From the NCBI GenBank assembly GCA_020353515.1, contig CP070695.1, positions 3,646,277-3,710,276 of the forward strand: a stretch of DNA of 64,000 bases, written 5' to 3'. The notes beneath the pieces are model-generated. The model did not search any database, was not told the origin of the DNA, and was given only the letters and a program-made list of their open reading frames with translations. The DNA comes from Candidatus Heimdallarchaeota archaeon. Its GTDB lineage: Archaea > Asgardarchaeota > Heimdallarchaeia > Hodarchaeales > Hodarchaeaceae. Below, piece after piece: positions 45,274 to 54,798 of the stretch. Positions within the stretch are counted from its first letter, which is position 1. Every line of letters begins with the position of its first letter. A program made the translations under genes and the position numbers.

Positions 45274-46311
45274 TCACGTAGCAAAATCATAACAAGATGA
45301 TGTTTTAGCAAAATCGATGACATCCTTTAATGTCCCAATTTCCCCTGTTGATATCTGATAAGCAGCTACTGCATTTGCAAATACTGTGGTTTCTGGGATT
45401 GACAGACCTAATTGCCATCCTGTTAGAAAACCAGCATGCCAACTGTCACCCGCACCTGTCGCTTTGAGGACAGAAATATTAAAACATGGCGTATTGGTTA
45501 GTTGTTCTCCATCTTTCCAGATTTCTGCTTTTTTTGCCATATGTAATCCAAACAAAATATCAGGATAAGTGATGGAGAGGTGCTGGATTGCTTCTTCTGG
45601 TGTCAGATTGGGTTTTTGAGCTAGTAATTGAAATTCAGTTTCATTTCCAGTAATGAATGACGGTACTTTTGTAGGATGTTCTAAAATACGGTGCCTAAAT
45701 CCCTCAATACGTTGAAGATGTGGTGTTAAATCAGAAAAGTCAACTGAAACTACAGTAGAAGGGGGTACTTCTTGTAGTATAGTCTCAACTAGATTCTCCA
45801 TCTGGAAGTTTTGAGCATTTGTTATCGCAATTACATGGCTTTCTTTCAGAACTCGCCATTGTTCGGGTGTTAATTTTTCCGAAGAAAATTCAGCAACACT
45901 TCCTGAGGCGCAAAACATCACATTATGTTTGTTTGAACCATGGGGAATTTCGAGAATGACTGAACTTGCTATTTCACCTGTAGTCGATACGAGAGTTTTT
46001 ACTCCAAGAGGATGTAGAAAAAATTCAACAAGCTGTTTGCCTAATGGAGAAGTTTCACATAAAAAAATCGTTGGAACACCTAAACCACCTAATGTTTTAG
46101 CTACATTCCCTCCATTTCCTCCTGCAATGAATTGAGCTTTTGGTCCAAGAATGTTACCACCCCCTCTTGAATAGACTGTTTCCATCTCGCTTTTCAGCTT
46201 ATTATAAGACATTGTTGGATCTATTATAATATCAAGGTAAAAATCAGGTAGAACAGTCATTTTTAACTGTTTTATCTTACTAATTGCAGTTTCAAAGTCT
46301 ATTGAAATCAT
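45274..46311 (-). CDS. PfkB-family carbohydrate kinase
   Basis: A ribokinase-like kinase of 345 residues. The first PfkB signature lies in FIAGGNGGNVAKTLGGLGVP (about 62-81) and the second near the C-terminus as ATGAGDSWHAGFLTGWQLG, with catalytic Asp in GAGDS. It acts on a sugar, sugar phosphate or nucleoside. It follows the TIM-barrel hydrolase-like gene by 24 bp, and probably shares its transcript. Next to NagA it could phosphorylate a sugar released in the same pathway (for example fructose-6-phosphate, tagatose-6-phosphate or a free sugar); the substrate is not readable from the sequence. Confidence 0.85.
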   Translation of the reverse strand: MISIDFETAISKIKQLKMTVLPDFYLDIIIDPTMSYNKLKSEMETVYSRGGGNILGPKAQFIAGGNGGNVAKTLGGLGVPTIFLCETSPLGKQLVEFFLHPLGVKTLVSTTGEIASSVILEIPHGSNKHNVMFCASGSVAEFSSEKLTPEQWRVLKESHVIAITNAQNFQMENLVETILQEVPPSTVVSVDFSDLTPHLQRIEGFRHRILEHPTKVPSFITGNETEFQLLAQKPNLTPEEAIQHLSITYPDILFGLHMAKKAEIWKDGEQLTNTPCFNISVLKATGAGDSWHAGFLTGWQLGLSIPETTVFANAVAAYQISTGEIGTLKDVIDFAKTSSCYDFAT

Positions 46312-46335
46312 TCATAATCACATTGATCTTTACAA

Positions 46336-47364
46336 TTATATTGTGTCATTAATTTGGGGTTTTCTATTTATTATGGTCTTTATTTGTTCCATCTTTTCTG
46401 GGTTATCCTGGATTTTCTCCCACGACCAGAAAATAACTCCACTTGAAGGAACCTTTACGGCTTGTACAACCATCTCACTAAATTCTTCGGTTGTGATTTC
46501 TGTAGTTAAATAACTTCTTTCCACTTGGATACTTGGTACAATCTTCTGCTTTGTCAGTTCATACATATTTTTAACCACTGCGTTTATCCAAGATGGTTTT
46601 CTTTTTAACATATGAGAATAACACATAGGCGAAATAAAATCAACTATCTTTGCTATTTCCTTAAGATCTTGACCTGCAATTTTTTCAATTGCGCCATCAA
46701 AGTCGATTTGTCTCCATGGTAGAACATGAACATTAATCAGAATATCAGGTTTTAATTTCCTAACCTCTTGAGTGATTTCTTTTATGAAGTTGGAAATGTT
46801 AGTGCATTTCCATTTCGTCCATTCAATAGATAGATTATTCTGGATGAATTCTACAATTCTTTGGTTATCCATAATTTCTGTTGGCATTGCTAGTTTAGAA
46901 TCTTCTTGGAATTTCTCTATACAATAAGGGCAAAAACAGCAGTTTGGAATAGACTCTAAGGTTCTTCCAGGGTAAATTTTTTCCCAGAATACAAAATAGC
47001 GGATGAAATCTAAACTTAAACCATCAGGGTTTAGCTCTGTGACTACTTTTTTCATTTCTTCAACTTTATTTTTCCGATAATCATCTCGTGTTGGACATAC
47101 GAATTTCACCCATTCGTCTACTGCTTTCTCCCCTTTATTAGTTATCGAGTATAATTCAGGATTTTTCTCAAGAGCCTCTGGATCATAAAAAACAGGAAAT
47201 ATAATAAAAACAGTCATTTTTTTTTCTTTCATTAGTTTTCTAAATTTATAATTGGAATACAAAGATGTACTTACAAAGACTGTATCGAAGCTTAAAGAAC
47301 GCCATTCATTGAATACCCCCTTAAGATCTCTTTGTAGGTCATATATTTTAGTTCCAATCATCAT
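46336..47364 (-). CDS. TIM-barrel glycoside-hydrolase-like protein (GHL10/DUF187-like)
   Basis: A 342-residue protein with the look of a catalytic TIM barrel: VFVSTSLYSNYKFRKLM, then the strand LNPDGLSLDFIRYFVFWEK (about 111-129) whose D-F-I-R-Y is reminiscent of the D-Y-I-R-Y motif of GHL10-type hydrolase-like proteins, ILINVHVLPWRQIDFDGA, VDFISPMCYSHML, and VIFWSWEKI near the end. A CCFCPYC segment (about 142-148) might bind a metal, as in certain barrels. Candidate acids are D120 and the Glu of the WSWE motif. It leads the transcript with the PfkB kinase. I would call it a putative glycosidase; the activity is unproven. Confidence 0.55.
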   Translation of the reverse strand: MMIGTKIYDLQRDLKGVFNEWRSLSFDTVFVSTSLYSNYKFRKLMKEKKMTVFIIFPVFYDPEALEKNPELYSITNKGEKAVDEWVKFVCPTRDDYRKNKVEEMKKVVTELNPDGLSLDFIRYFVFWEKIYPGRTLESIPNCCFCPYCIEKFQEDSKLAMPTEIMDNQRIVEFIQNNLSIEWTKWKCTNISNFIKEITQEVRKLKPDILINVHVLPWRQIDFDGAIEKIAGQDLKEIAKIVDFISPMCYSHMLKRKPSWINAVVKNMYELTKQKIVPSIQVERSYLTTEITTEEFSEMVVQAVKVPSSGVIFWSWEKIQDNPEKMEQIKTIINRKPQINDTI

Positions 47365-47536
47365 TTCATTACCTTCTCAAATTTCTTGGAGAATAAAGTC
47401 TTCTAATAACTATGTATCAATCCTAATTCTTTAAAATTTATCACAATGTTCTTAGGCTGAGCTAAATGGAACAATCTAATCCTAACAATTAGGGTAAAAC
47501 AATGTAATTACCTTCTTATGTGAATGGTGAATCTAT

Positions 47537-49840
47537 ATGGTAGATATAAAATCCTTATTATCGCAATTAACTTTAGAAGAAAAAGCAGCTTTCTGCACTG
47601 GTTCAGGACCTTGGCAAACAATCGATGTGGAGCGACTAGGAATTCCCAGAATTACAATGAGCGATGGCCCTCACGGTGTACGAAAAGTTCAAAACATAGA
47701 GGAATTTGGTTTAGCAAAAAGTTTTCCTGCAACGTGTTTTCCTCCCGCCGTGCTTTTAGCATCGACATGGAATAAAGATCTAGTTCAAAGAGTGGGTGAG
47801 TTTTTAGGAGACGAATGTATTTCTCTCGATGTCGATATATTACTGGGGCCAGGTGTCAATATAAAGAGAACCCCCTTATGTGGTCGAAATTTTGAATATT
47901 ATTCCGAGGACCCCTATTTAGCTGGAGAAATGGGTACAGCTTTCGTAAAAGGTGTTCAAAGTAAGGGAGTGGGTACCTCGTTAAAGCATTATTCTGCAAA
48001 TAATCAAGAATATCAAAGATTCATTATTAGTGCAGAAATTGATGAACGTACGTTAAGAGAAATCTACTTACCAGCTTTCGAGAAGACTGTGAAAGAGTCA
48101 CAACCCTGGACTGTTATGTGTGCTTATAACAAAATAAATGGGATTTTCGCCTCGGAGCATTATGATCTTTTAACTAGAATAATGAAATCAGAATGGAATT
48201 TAGATGGGTTTATTGTTTCTGATTGGGGAGCCGTCCAAAATCGTGTTGCTGCACTCAAAGGAGGACTCGATCTTCAAATGCCTGGTCCCAACGATTTGGA
48301 TGTCCAAAAGGTTGTTGAGGCTGTCAAGAATAATGAACTTGATGAAAATGTCTTGAATCAAGCTGTAGAACGGATTTTGAAGATTATTTTTCGAGCTAAA
48401 AAAACAAAAAAAGCGCATATTGAATTCGATAAGGAAAAGCATCATGAATTCGCTCGTAAAGTAGCAGCAGAAGGTATTATTTTACTAAAGAATGAAGATA
48501 ATGTTTTACCGATAAAAGATGCTTCTTCAATTGCAATAATTGGAAAGATGGCAAAGGAACCTCGTTTCCAAGGCGGAGGTAGTTCTTTAATCAATCCTAC
48601 AAAAGTCGATAATCCTTTTCAAGAGATTAAAAAGTTAGGAGGAGAAAGTATTCTTGTTAGATATGCCGATGGTTACGCAAAAGAAGGCATAGATAAAACA
48701 TTAATAGATGAAGCATGTGATGTCGCCAAACAATCCGACATTGTCATTATATTTTCAGGCTTACCCTTCGAGCATGAATCAGAGGGATACGATCGAAAAA
48801 CCATTAAAATGCCTGAAAGTCATATTGAGCTCATAAAAGCTGTAGCAAAGTCCAATACTAAGACAATAGTAGTTTTGAATAATGGTTCTGTTATTAGTCT
48901 ATATGAATGGATTGATAGTGTTCCAGTAGTTATTGAAGCTTATTTAGGAGGACAAGCGGGTGGAGGAGCAGTAGCAGATGTTTTGTTTGGTAAAGAAAAT
49001 CCATCGGGGAAATTAGCTGAATCTTTTCCTAAAAGATTAGAACATACTCCTTCCTATATTAATTATCCTGGAGAGGCTGGAAAAGTAAGATACGGGGAGG
49101 GCCTCTATGTTGGGTATAGATACTATGATAAAAAATCAATCGAACCGATTTTTCCATTTGGATATGGATTAAGCTATACTACATTTGCTTACTCAAATTT
49201 AACAATTTCCAGCAAATCTTTCAAAGACATAGATGGTGTTGATGTTAATGTGGATATAACTAATACAGGGAAAGTTCCAGGAAAAGAAGTTGTACAATTA
49301 TACATTCACCAGCCCAATCCTAAAGCCGATAAACCAAACAAAGAGATGAAAGGATTTAGTAAAGTTGAACTACAGCCCAATGAAACAAAAACTGTTGCTT
49401 TCCACTTAGATTCTCGTTCTTTTGCCTATTATAGTGTTATTCACAAATCATGGGTTTGGGATAATGGAGAATATGAGATTCTCGTTGGAGCATCATCAAA
49501 GGATATTCGATTAAGAACTAAGGTGATTTTGGAGTCAACTCAAAATTTACCTTGCAAATTGAATATGGATTCAACATTGCGTGATTGGCTTGATGATCCA
49601 AACGGAAAATTCATTATAGACGAAATGATTGCTCAGCGTATTAATCAAGTAAAAATGCAGAATCCAGATATGGAAGTTGATGAAAACCAAGTAAAACAAG
49701 AACTTCTTATGTGGGCGATTGATATGCCTTTGTTAAGAATGTTCAAGTATGTTGAAAACCAGCTTCCAATGTCGGCTGAAGATCTTGTTAAATACTTCTT
49801 AACCCGAGTAGGAGTTAATAATGAAGAAAACGCGTCTTAA
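47537..49840 (+). CDS. GH3 beta-glucosidase (cytoplasmic, with C-terminal extra domain)
   Basis: A 767-residue family GH3 exo-glycosidase. The TIM barrel contains GIPRITMSDGPHGVRK (35-50), GRNFEYYSEDPYLAGEMG and the nucleophile D229 in FIVSDWGAV. The alpha/beta sandwich starts near LLKNEDNVLPI, with GGGSSLINP and SGLPFEHESEGYDR, and a fibronectin III-like domain covers about 550-650. About 85 extra residues at the end (TLRDWLDDPNGKFIIDEM...) are of the type also seen in bacterial and archaeal GH3 glucosidases. There is no signal peptide. It differs from the xylosidase-like GH3 at 6-8 kb. Beta-glucoside is the likely substrate. Confidence 0.9.
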   Translation: MVDIKSLLSQLTLEEKAAFCTGSGPWQTIDVERLGIPRITMSDGPHGVRKVQNIEEFGLAKSFPATCFPPAVLLASTWNKDLVQRVGEFLGDECISLDVDILLGPGVNIKRTPLCGRNFEYYSEDPYLAGEMGTAFVKGVQSKGVGTSLKHYSANNQEYQRFIISAEIDERTLREIYLPAFEKTVKESQPWTVMCAYNKINGIFASEHYDLLTRIMKSEWNLDGFIVSDWGAVQNRVAALKGGLDLQMPGPNDLDVQKVVEAVKNNELDENVLNQAVERILKIIFRAKKTKKAHIEFDKEKHHEFARKVAAEGIILLKNEDNVLPIKDASSIAIIGKMAKEPRFQGGGSSLINPTKVDNPFQEIKKLGGESILVRYADGYAKEGIDKTLIDEACDVAKQSDIVIIFSGLPFEHESEGYDRKTIKMPESHIELIKAVAKSNTKTIVVLNNGSVISLYEWIDSVPVVIEAYLGGQAGGGAVADVLFGKENPSGKLAESFPKRLEHTPSYINYPGEAGKVRYGEGLYVGYRYYDKKSIEPIFPFGYGLSYTTFAYSNLTISSKSFKDIDGVDVNVDITNTGKVPGKEVVQLYIHQPNPKADKPNKEMKGFSKVELQPNETKTVAFHLDSRSFAYYSVIHKSWVWDNGEYEILVGASSKDIRLRTKVILESTQNLPCKLNMDSTLRDWLDDPNGKFIIDEMIAQRINQVKMQNPDMEVDENQVKQELLMWAIDMPLLRMFKYVENQLPMSAEDLVKYFLTRVGVNNEENAS

Positions 49841-49904
49841 TCGAATAACAGTCACATGATTCCTTATCAATTACAAAAGAAAAGACCAAATAGAAAGAGG
49901 AGTT

Positions 49905-50888
49905 TCACCATGGAGGATGGTAAATTCCGTGGATGTCAGGTTTATTATTGAGAATCTCCTCTATCTGATTTAAAGTCTTATCACTGAGCTTTAATCCTGA
50001 TGCTTGGGTGTTAGATGTAATATGTTGAGGTTTGGTTGCACCTGTGATTGCACAACTTATTTCTTCATGTCTCAAGATCCAAGCAAGTGCTAATTGAGAC
50101 ATCTGCACATTTAATTCATCAGCAATAGGTTGAAGTTGTTTTACTTTTTCTATATTTGCAGGATTCAAATCCCATTTAAGCCAATCAGTTGAAGCTCCTC
50201 TACTCTCCGTTGGAATACCCTCATTATACTTCCCTGTCAATACTCCTTGACATAAAGGAGAAAAACAGACAATACCCATACCATTACGTTTACAGGTCTC
50301 CATTACACCATGAGGCATTTCAATGTATCGATTCAACATATGATACTGAGGCTGTTCTACAACTGGAGGATGACACCCAAGAGTTTTTGCCATCCAGAAA
50401 GCTCTCTCTAATTGCACTGCTGTCCACACGGAGGTTCCCCAATAATGGACAAGCCCCCTATCAACGAGATCAGACATTGCTTGTACAGTTTCTTCCAGAG
50501 GAGTGTATCTATCATATCTGTGGCAGAAATAAATATCTAAATAGTCTGTATTTAGACGCTTTAGGGTATCATCAATTGATTCCAAGATATGTTTTCGACT
50601 CAGACCTCTATCATTAACTCCTTTAGACATGGGCCAGAAGACTTTGCTACTTATCACTAGGTCTTTTCTATTGTAATTCTCTTCCTGAATCAGCTCTCCT
50701 ATCACTTTTTCTGCATTTCCTCCACTATAGACATCAGCAAGATCTATGAAATTTATGCCAAGGTCAATGGCTTTACTTACACATTCTCTAGTAGAATCCG
50801 TATCTTGAGATCCTCCATAAGTTAACCAAGCCCCCAAGCTTATCTCACTTATTTTTAACCCTGTTTTCCCTACATGACGATATTCCAT
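49905..50888 (-). CDS. Aldo/keto reductase
   Basis: A 327-residue NADPH-linked reductase of the Kv-beta/YghZ-like group. The catalytic tetrad is D49 (FIDLADVY), Y54, K82 (SSKVFWP) and a His in DIYFCHRYD near 120. GTSVWTAVQLERA and CAITGATKPQHITSNTQA near the end are NADP-binding features of this class. AGGTGAA precedes the ATG. It reduces an aldehyde or ketone, perhaps a sugar. It is upstream of no gene on the same strand and downstream of GH5 by 39 bp, so GH5 and the reductase may be one transcript. The substrate is unknown. Confidence 0.88.
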   Translation of the reverse strand: MEYRHVGKTGLKISEISLGAWLTYGGSQDTDSTRECVSKAIDLGINFIDLADVYSGGNAEKVIGELIQEENYNRKDLVISSKVFWPMSKGVNDRGLSRKHILESIDDTLKRLNTDYLDIYFCHRYDRYTPLEETVQAMSDLVDRGLVHYWGTSVWTAVQLERAFWMAKTLGCHPPVVEQPQYHMLNRYIEMPHGVMETCKRNGMGIVCFSPLCQGVLTGKYNEGIPTESRGASTDWLKWDLNPANIEKVKQLQPIADELNVQMSQLALAWILRHEEISCAITGATKPQHITSNTQASGLKLSDKTLNQIEEILNNKPDIHGIYHPPW

Positions 50889-50927
50889 TTATTTCACCTT
50901 TTAAAACTAATAATTCTAATAAAAAGA

Positions 50928-52265
50928 TTAAGATTTTGTATATGTTTTAACGATATCTATGATTCCATGCCACTGCTCACAGTTCTCAAAGAGAAAAGAC
51001 TCTGGATATGTGAGTAATTCTCTAACTGGAATTTTATTCAATGTATCTTTGTAGCGATTACATAAAACTAGTTGATTGTTGGCTAATAAGCGGAAGTTGA
51101 GCTTCCGTTGAAGATTGTTGGGTAAATGGGTTAAATTCATATTTTTCAAGACTTCATTCGAAACTAAATATTTCTGGAACTCCTCACTGAATTTCCAATC
51201 TCCCGAGGCTGAAACTGAAAATTTCATCCATGGAGAGTCAGTTTTTGGATGGAGGCATCCCATACTTCTAGCATCTTTGAAGGTCCAAATAGACCAAGAT
51301 ACGCCATGTTTTTCGAAAACTGCAATCGTGTCTCGCAATACTGATTCGTGAAATTTGCTATTGCCTCTTCTTAAGGAAATTCCAGTTTCACCACACCATA
51401 AAGGACGTTGCAATTCATTTTTGACATAATCTATTTCACCATCTCCAAAAATCGCATTCTGAATTTTATCAAACCGTAGTTGAGGATTTATTTCAACGTA
51501 ATCGCCAAAAATTGAGGGATAAAAATGAAATGAATAGGCAATGTTTGGATCTTCATAAGGAGTGAAATCTGTAAAGAAGTGCCCATAAAAATCTCCTTCA
51601 ATGAAAAAAATATGATTTTTGTCCACTTTTCGTAAATTTCTTACTAAATTGTGATAAAATTCATCAACTATCTCCCCCCTTGGTTCATAATAGCAGGGCT
51701 CGTTCATTAAATCATATGCAGCGACCCATGGATTATTACAATAGTGTTGAGCTATATATTTCCATAATTCAATGACACGGTTCTGGAAGTCTGGATGTTC
51801 CCAAAATAGAGCTTCACCTATTGCATTATCTGAGTGCCAATCAGGATTTTGTCCTCCTGGTGCAGCGTGAAGATCAAGAATCGCATAGATTTTATATTTT
51901 TCACACAATTTTAGGATTCGATCTATCTGGTTAAAGCCATTTGGATTATAAGAATAAGGTTGCAAGTCAGATTCAAAAAGCCGATAATTAAATGAAATTC
52001 TAATGGAATTAACACCAATTTCACTAAGAAATTGAAAGTCTGCTTCTTTGATGTAACAATTGTAATATTTTTCCCAGAATTCACTGGCTTTTTTTGATCC
52101 ATAAGCTTTTTCGAGGGCTCGCCTTAATTGAGATTCAGAGCCAGGAAGACCAATCATAAAGTGCTCTATGTTTAACCAGTTTCCAATACCAAATCCTCTA
52201 AATATGATTTCATTTCCATTTACAAGAAATTTTGATCCATCTACTTTAACATAGGGAGAATTCAC
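50928..52265 (-). CDS. GH5 exo-glucanase-like enzyme (cytoplasmic)
   Basis: A 445-residue GH5 protein. It begins VDGSKFLVNGNEIIFRGFGIGNWLN (about 9-31), followed by VNSIRISFNYRLF, AILDLHAAPGGQNPDWHSD, the acid/base E179 in YDLMNEP and the nucleophile E294 in LWCGETGIS. GGQNxxWHSDN is typical of the exo-beta-1,3-glucanase-like GH5 branch. A small C-terminal part (about 375-445) has no clear match. There is no signal peptide. The start is GTG behind GAGGTG. It is the third GH5 in the window and distinct from the two others, with laminarin- or cello-oligomers as likely substrates. Confidence 0.88.
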   Translation of the reverse strand: MNSPYVKVDGSKFLVNGNEIIFRGFGIGNWLNIEHFMIGLPGSESQLRRALEKAYGSKKASEFWEKYYNCYIKEADFQFLSEIGVNSIRISFNYRLFESDLQPYSYNPNGFNQIDRILKLCEKYKIYAILDLHAAPGGQNPDWHSDNAIGEALFWEHPDFQNRVIELWKYIAQHYCNNPWVAAYDLMNEPCYYEPRGEIVDEFYHNLVRNLRKVDKNHIFFIEGDFYGHFFTDFTPYEDPNIAYSFHFYPSIFGDYVEINPQLRFDKIQNAIFGDGEIDYVKNELQRPLWCGETGISLRRGNSKFHESVLRDTIAVFEKHGVSWSIWTFKDARSMGCLHPKTDSPWMKFSVSASGDWKFSEEFQKYLVSNEVLKNMNLTHLPNNLQRKLNFRLLANNQLVLCNRYKDTLNKIPVRELLTYPESFLFENCEQWHGIIDIVKTYTKS

Positions 52266-52334
52266 TATTTAAACACCTCTTTCAGCCTATTTTCAAAGGA
52301 AATTTAATATATTTTATTCAAATTTGAAAAAAAG

Positions 52335-53038
52335 ATGAGTGGTAAAATCATTATCATTACAGGTGCAAACAGAGGTATGGGTAAAGCAATGACCCAAAAA
52401 CTCGCTGAAATGGGAGCTACAGTCTATATGATATGTAGGGATAAGGAAAGTGGTTCTACTGTAGAAAATGAATTTAAAGATAAGAATTTAAGTGTCACGT
52501 TGAAGATTACTGACTTAGAAAACGTAGAAGACATTAACAATCTTGTTCAGGAAATAACTAAAGAACAAAACCACATTGATGTCCTTATTAATAATGGAGC
52601 TGTAAACTTAGAAAAAGCTACAACACGTATTGAAAACATTCCTTTAGAGATTCTTGAACAGACAATGAATATAAATTTCAGAGGAACTCTGTTAATATCC
52701 CAAAAATTTGTACCTCTTTTAAAAAAATCCACATCGGGAAGAATCATTAATTTTTCTTCAGGATTAGGACAGTTGACAGAATGGGTTATTATCCTGCTTA
52801 TAGTATCTCTAAAACCGCTGTAAATGCAATAACGAAGAACTTAGCAAACGAGCTTAAAGATACAAGTGTTATGGTTTTTTCTATGGATCCAGGATGGGTA
52901 AAAACAAATTTAAGAGGACCAGATGCACCTTTATCTATTGAAGAAGGAATTGAGACTCCAATATTTTTAGCTACAGAACCAGCAAGTAACTTAAAATCAG
53001 GAGAGTTTTATAAAGAGAAAAAAATTCTTGGGTGGTAA
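52335..53038 (+). pseudogene. Short-chain dehydrogenase/reductase, frameshifted
   Basis: Two frames together give a complete SDR. The first (52335 on) has IITGANRGMGKAM, INNGAVN and RIINFSSGLGQLTE, then runs out. The second, from 52781, continues with MGYYPAYSISKTAVNAITK, holding Y-x3-K, and ends MDPGWVKTNLRG...KILGW. The frames differ by one base near 52775-52785, consistent with one deleted nucleotide. The joined protein would be about 233 residues with all catalytic residues. It is either a recent inactivation or a sequencing/assembly error; the intact remainder favours a young event or an error. Confidence 0.75.
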
Positions 53039-53107
53039 TTTTTTTCAAACGCCCAGGAATCTTTGAAGTAGAAAAAATGTATCACCATGTCTTAGGTGTT
53101 ATTATCA

Positions 53108-53938
53108 ATGGAAAATGATATTGAATTAGAGTTTGTAACTGATTATCATTGTATAGTTAATACCAATAACATACGTTCTGGAAATATTGGGGCTATTTTA
53201 TTACATAATTTTGCATGTATTATAGATACGACCACATACTTAATCACAGCAAAAAAATTTCGGGAAAAGATTGAAAAAAAATTCAAATTACCTATCAAAT
53301 TCTTAATCTATACTCACTATCATGGTGATCATATCTTTGGGGCATCAGCGTTTAGAGATCTGGCAATTATAAGCTCTAAACAGACTTTAAGAAATTTAAC
53401 AAGTGTAGAAACTTTGAAATCGATAGAGGAATGGAAAAACAATTTAATAAAGGAAGATTCATTTGCAAAAGGCATTGAAATCGTCCTTCCATCAATCTGT
53501 TTTTTAGATAAATTACTTATAAAAGATGAAGGCCTTGAGATAGAGATCAACCATTGCGGAGGACACACCTCTGGATCGACGTATGTTTATTTTCCAAAAG
53601 AAAAGGTAATTTATACTGGAGATCTTATTTTTGAAGATATTTATCCTTATGCAGGGGATCCAACATGTAATCCTGATGTTTGGATTACACAACTAGAAAA
53701 AATTCAAAATATGGATATAGAAAAGATCGTGCCTGGCCACGGGCCAATTTTAGAAAAAAGAGAATTAAACAAACATATTATCTTTTTTAAATCTTTAAGA
53801 GCACTGGTCAGAGAGGCTATTAGAAAAAATTTACCAATAGACACTATGATCCCTCCTGATTTTTTTGAATTTGAAGCAGATATATGGAAACCGATTGCAG
53901 TTGAATATTGGTACAATTTCTATAGAAGACAAAAATAA
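53108..53938 (+). CDS. Metallo-beta-lactamase-fold hydrolase
   Basis: A 277-residue MBL-fold protein with the motif THYHGDHIFG (HxHxDH), the second His in GGHTSGSTYVYF, the bridging Asp in IYTGDLIFEDIYPYAGD, and VPGHG. It is of the class that includes lactonases, glyoxalase-like and other hydrolases. The ATG at 53108 is used since AGGTG lies upstream; a GTG at 53096 is possible. It starts 70 bp after the frameshifted SDR, so the two might once have formed a unit. Substrate unknown; the residues given are sufficient for a two-metal centre. Confidence 0.85.
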   Translation: MENDIELEFVTDYHCIVNTNNIRSGNIGAILLHNFACIIDTTTYLITAKKFREKIEKKFKLPIKFLIYTHYHGDHIFGASAFRDLAIISSKQTLRNLTSVETLKSIEEWKNNLIKEDSFAKGIEIVLPSICFLDKLLIKDEGLEIEINHCGGHTSGSTYVYFPKEKVIYTGDLIFEDIYPYAGDPTCNPDVWITQLEKIQNMDIEKIVPGHGPILEKRELNKHIIFFKSLRALVREAIRKNLPIDTMIPPDFFEFEADIWKPIAVEYWYNFYRRQK

Positions 53939-53969
53939 AATGGAAAAAAAAAGAACTACTTTTCGATTT

Positions 53970-54695
53970 TCATTTTGGTAGTCCTAGATATTCTAAAGTC
54001 TCTTTCATCCATTGAGTGAAGGTGATTTTATTTTTAATGATTTTATCGACTTGACTTTTATATTCTTTCGCGGCTGCCTCTGTTGGGATTATTAGAAAGG
54101 AATCTTTATTTTCAATAGCCTGTATACAGATCATAGGATTCTCTAATCCTGAAGCAGTGTCAGCAGTTGCTAGTTCAAGCTCTAAAAGGAATATAAAGTC
54201 CTTAGCTTTCACATCATCAAAATCATATCTCGCCATATTTTCGTCAGGAGATAAATCGAGTAATACTCTACTCCATTCTGATATCCAATACTCATCAGTG
54301 AACCAGTGCTCAAGAAACTCCTTTTTACGAGCACGAAGCTCGCTAAGTACAACCATATTTCGTATCATGCCCTCACGTACTGATTTCATTAGTTTAAGAC
54401 CTGAATCGGTGAAAAGCTGAGGAAATTTTGCACGTTCATGGCTTAAGAGAACCATAATTCTTACAATTTCTTCCAACTCTTTGTCAGAAGGAATGGGTAC
54501 AAAATTAGAGACCTTCTTCAGCCATTCTATAGTTTGAGTGACATCAGATTGACTTACTGGTGATCTTTGTTCAGAGGCTAATTTTTGTTTTATCCAATTT
54601 CTATTTTTCAACTGAAGTTCCATTCTTTTACTTTCAGTTACCCCACGACGTCTCCTCCACTCTCCAATGTCTATCCTTGCTCGAAAAGTCTCCAT
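53970..54695 (-). CDS. Hypothetical helical protein, about 241 aa
   Basis: I do not recognise this protein. The ATG at 54695 has AAGGTGA about 8 nt upstream, so it is chosen over the GTG at 54707. The first 60 residues are very basic (EWRRRRGVTESKRMELQLK), the middle is helical with FPQLFTDSGLKLMKSVREG, and a conserved-looking end contains SFLIIPTEAAAKEY and ITFTQWMKETLEYLGLPK. There is no signal peptide or membrane segment. It is downstream of the GH161-like gene by about 100 bp on the same strand. The long frame and clear ribosome-binding site support a real gene; the role is unknown. Confidence 0.6.
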   Translation of the reverse strand: METFRARIDIGEWRRRRGVTESKRMELQLKNRNWIKQKLASEQRSPVSQSDVTQTIEWLKKVSNFVPIPSDKELEEIVRIMVLLSHERAKFPQLFTDSGLKLMKSVREGMIRNMVVLSELRARKKEFLEHWFTDEYWISEWSRVLLDLSPDENMARYDFDDVKAKDFIFLLELELATADTASGLENPMICIQAIENKDSFLIIPTEAAAKEYKSQVDKIIKNKITFTQWMKETLEYLGLPK

Positions 54696-54798
54696 TGTAT
54701 TAATCACCTTGCCTATGACTGAATCATCTCGAAATTTATTAAGCTTATTTGAGTTGTTGCACTAAGTATTTTCAATTGACAATGGTATTTTATTCAAA

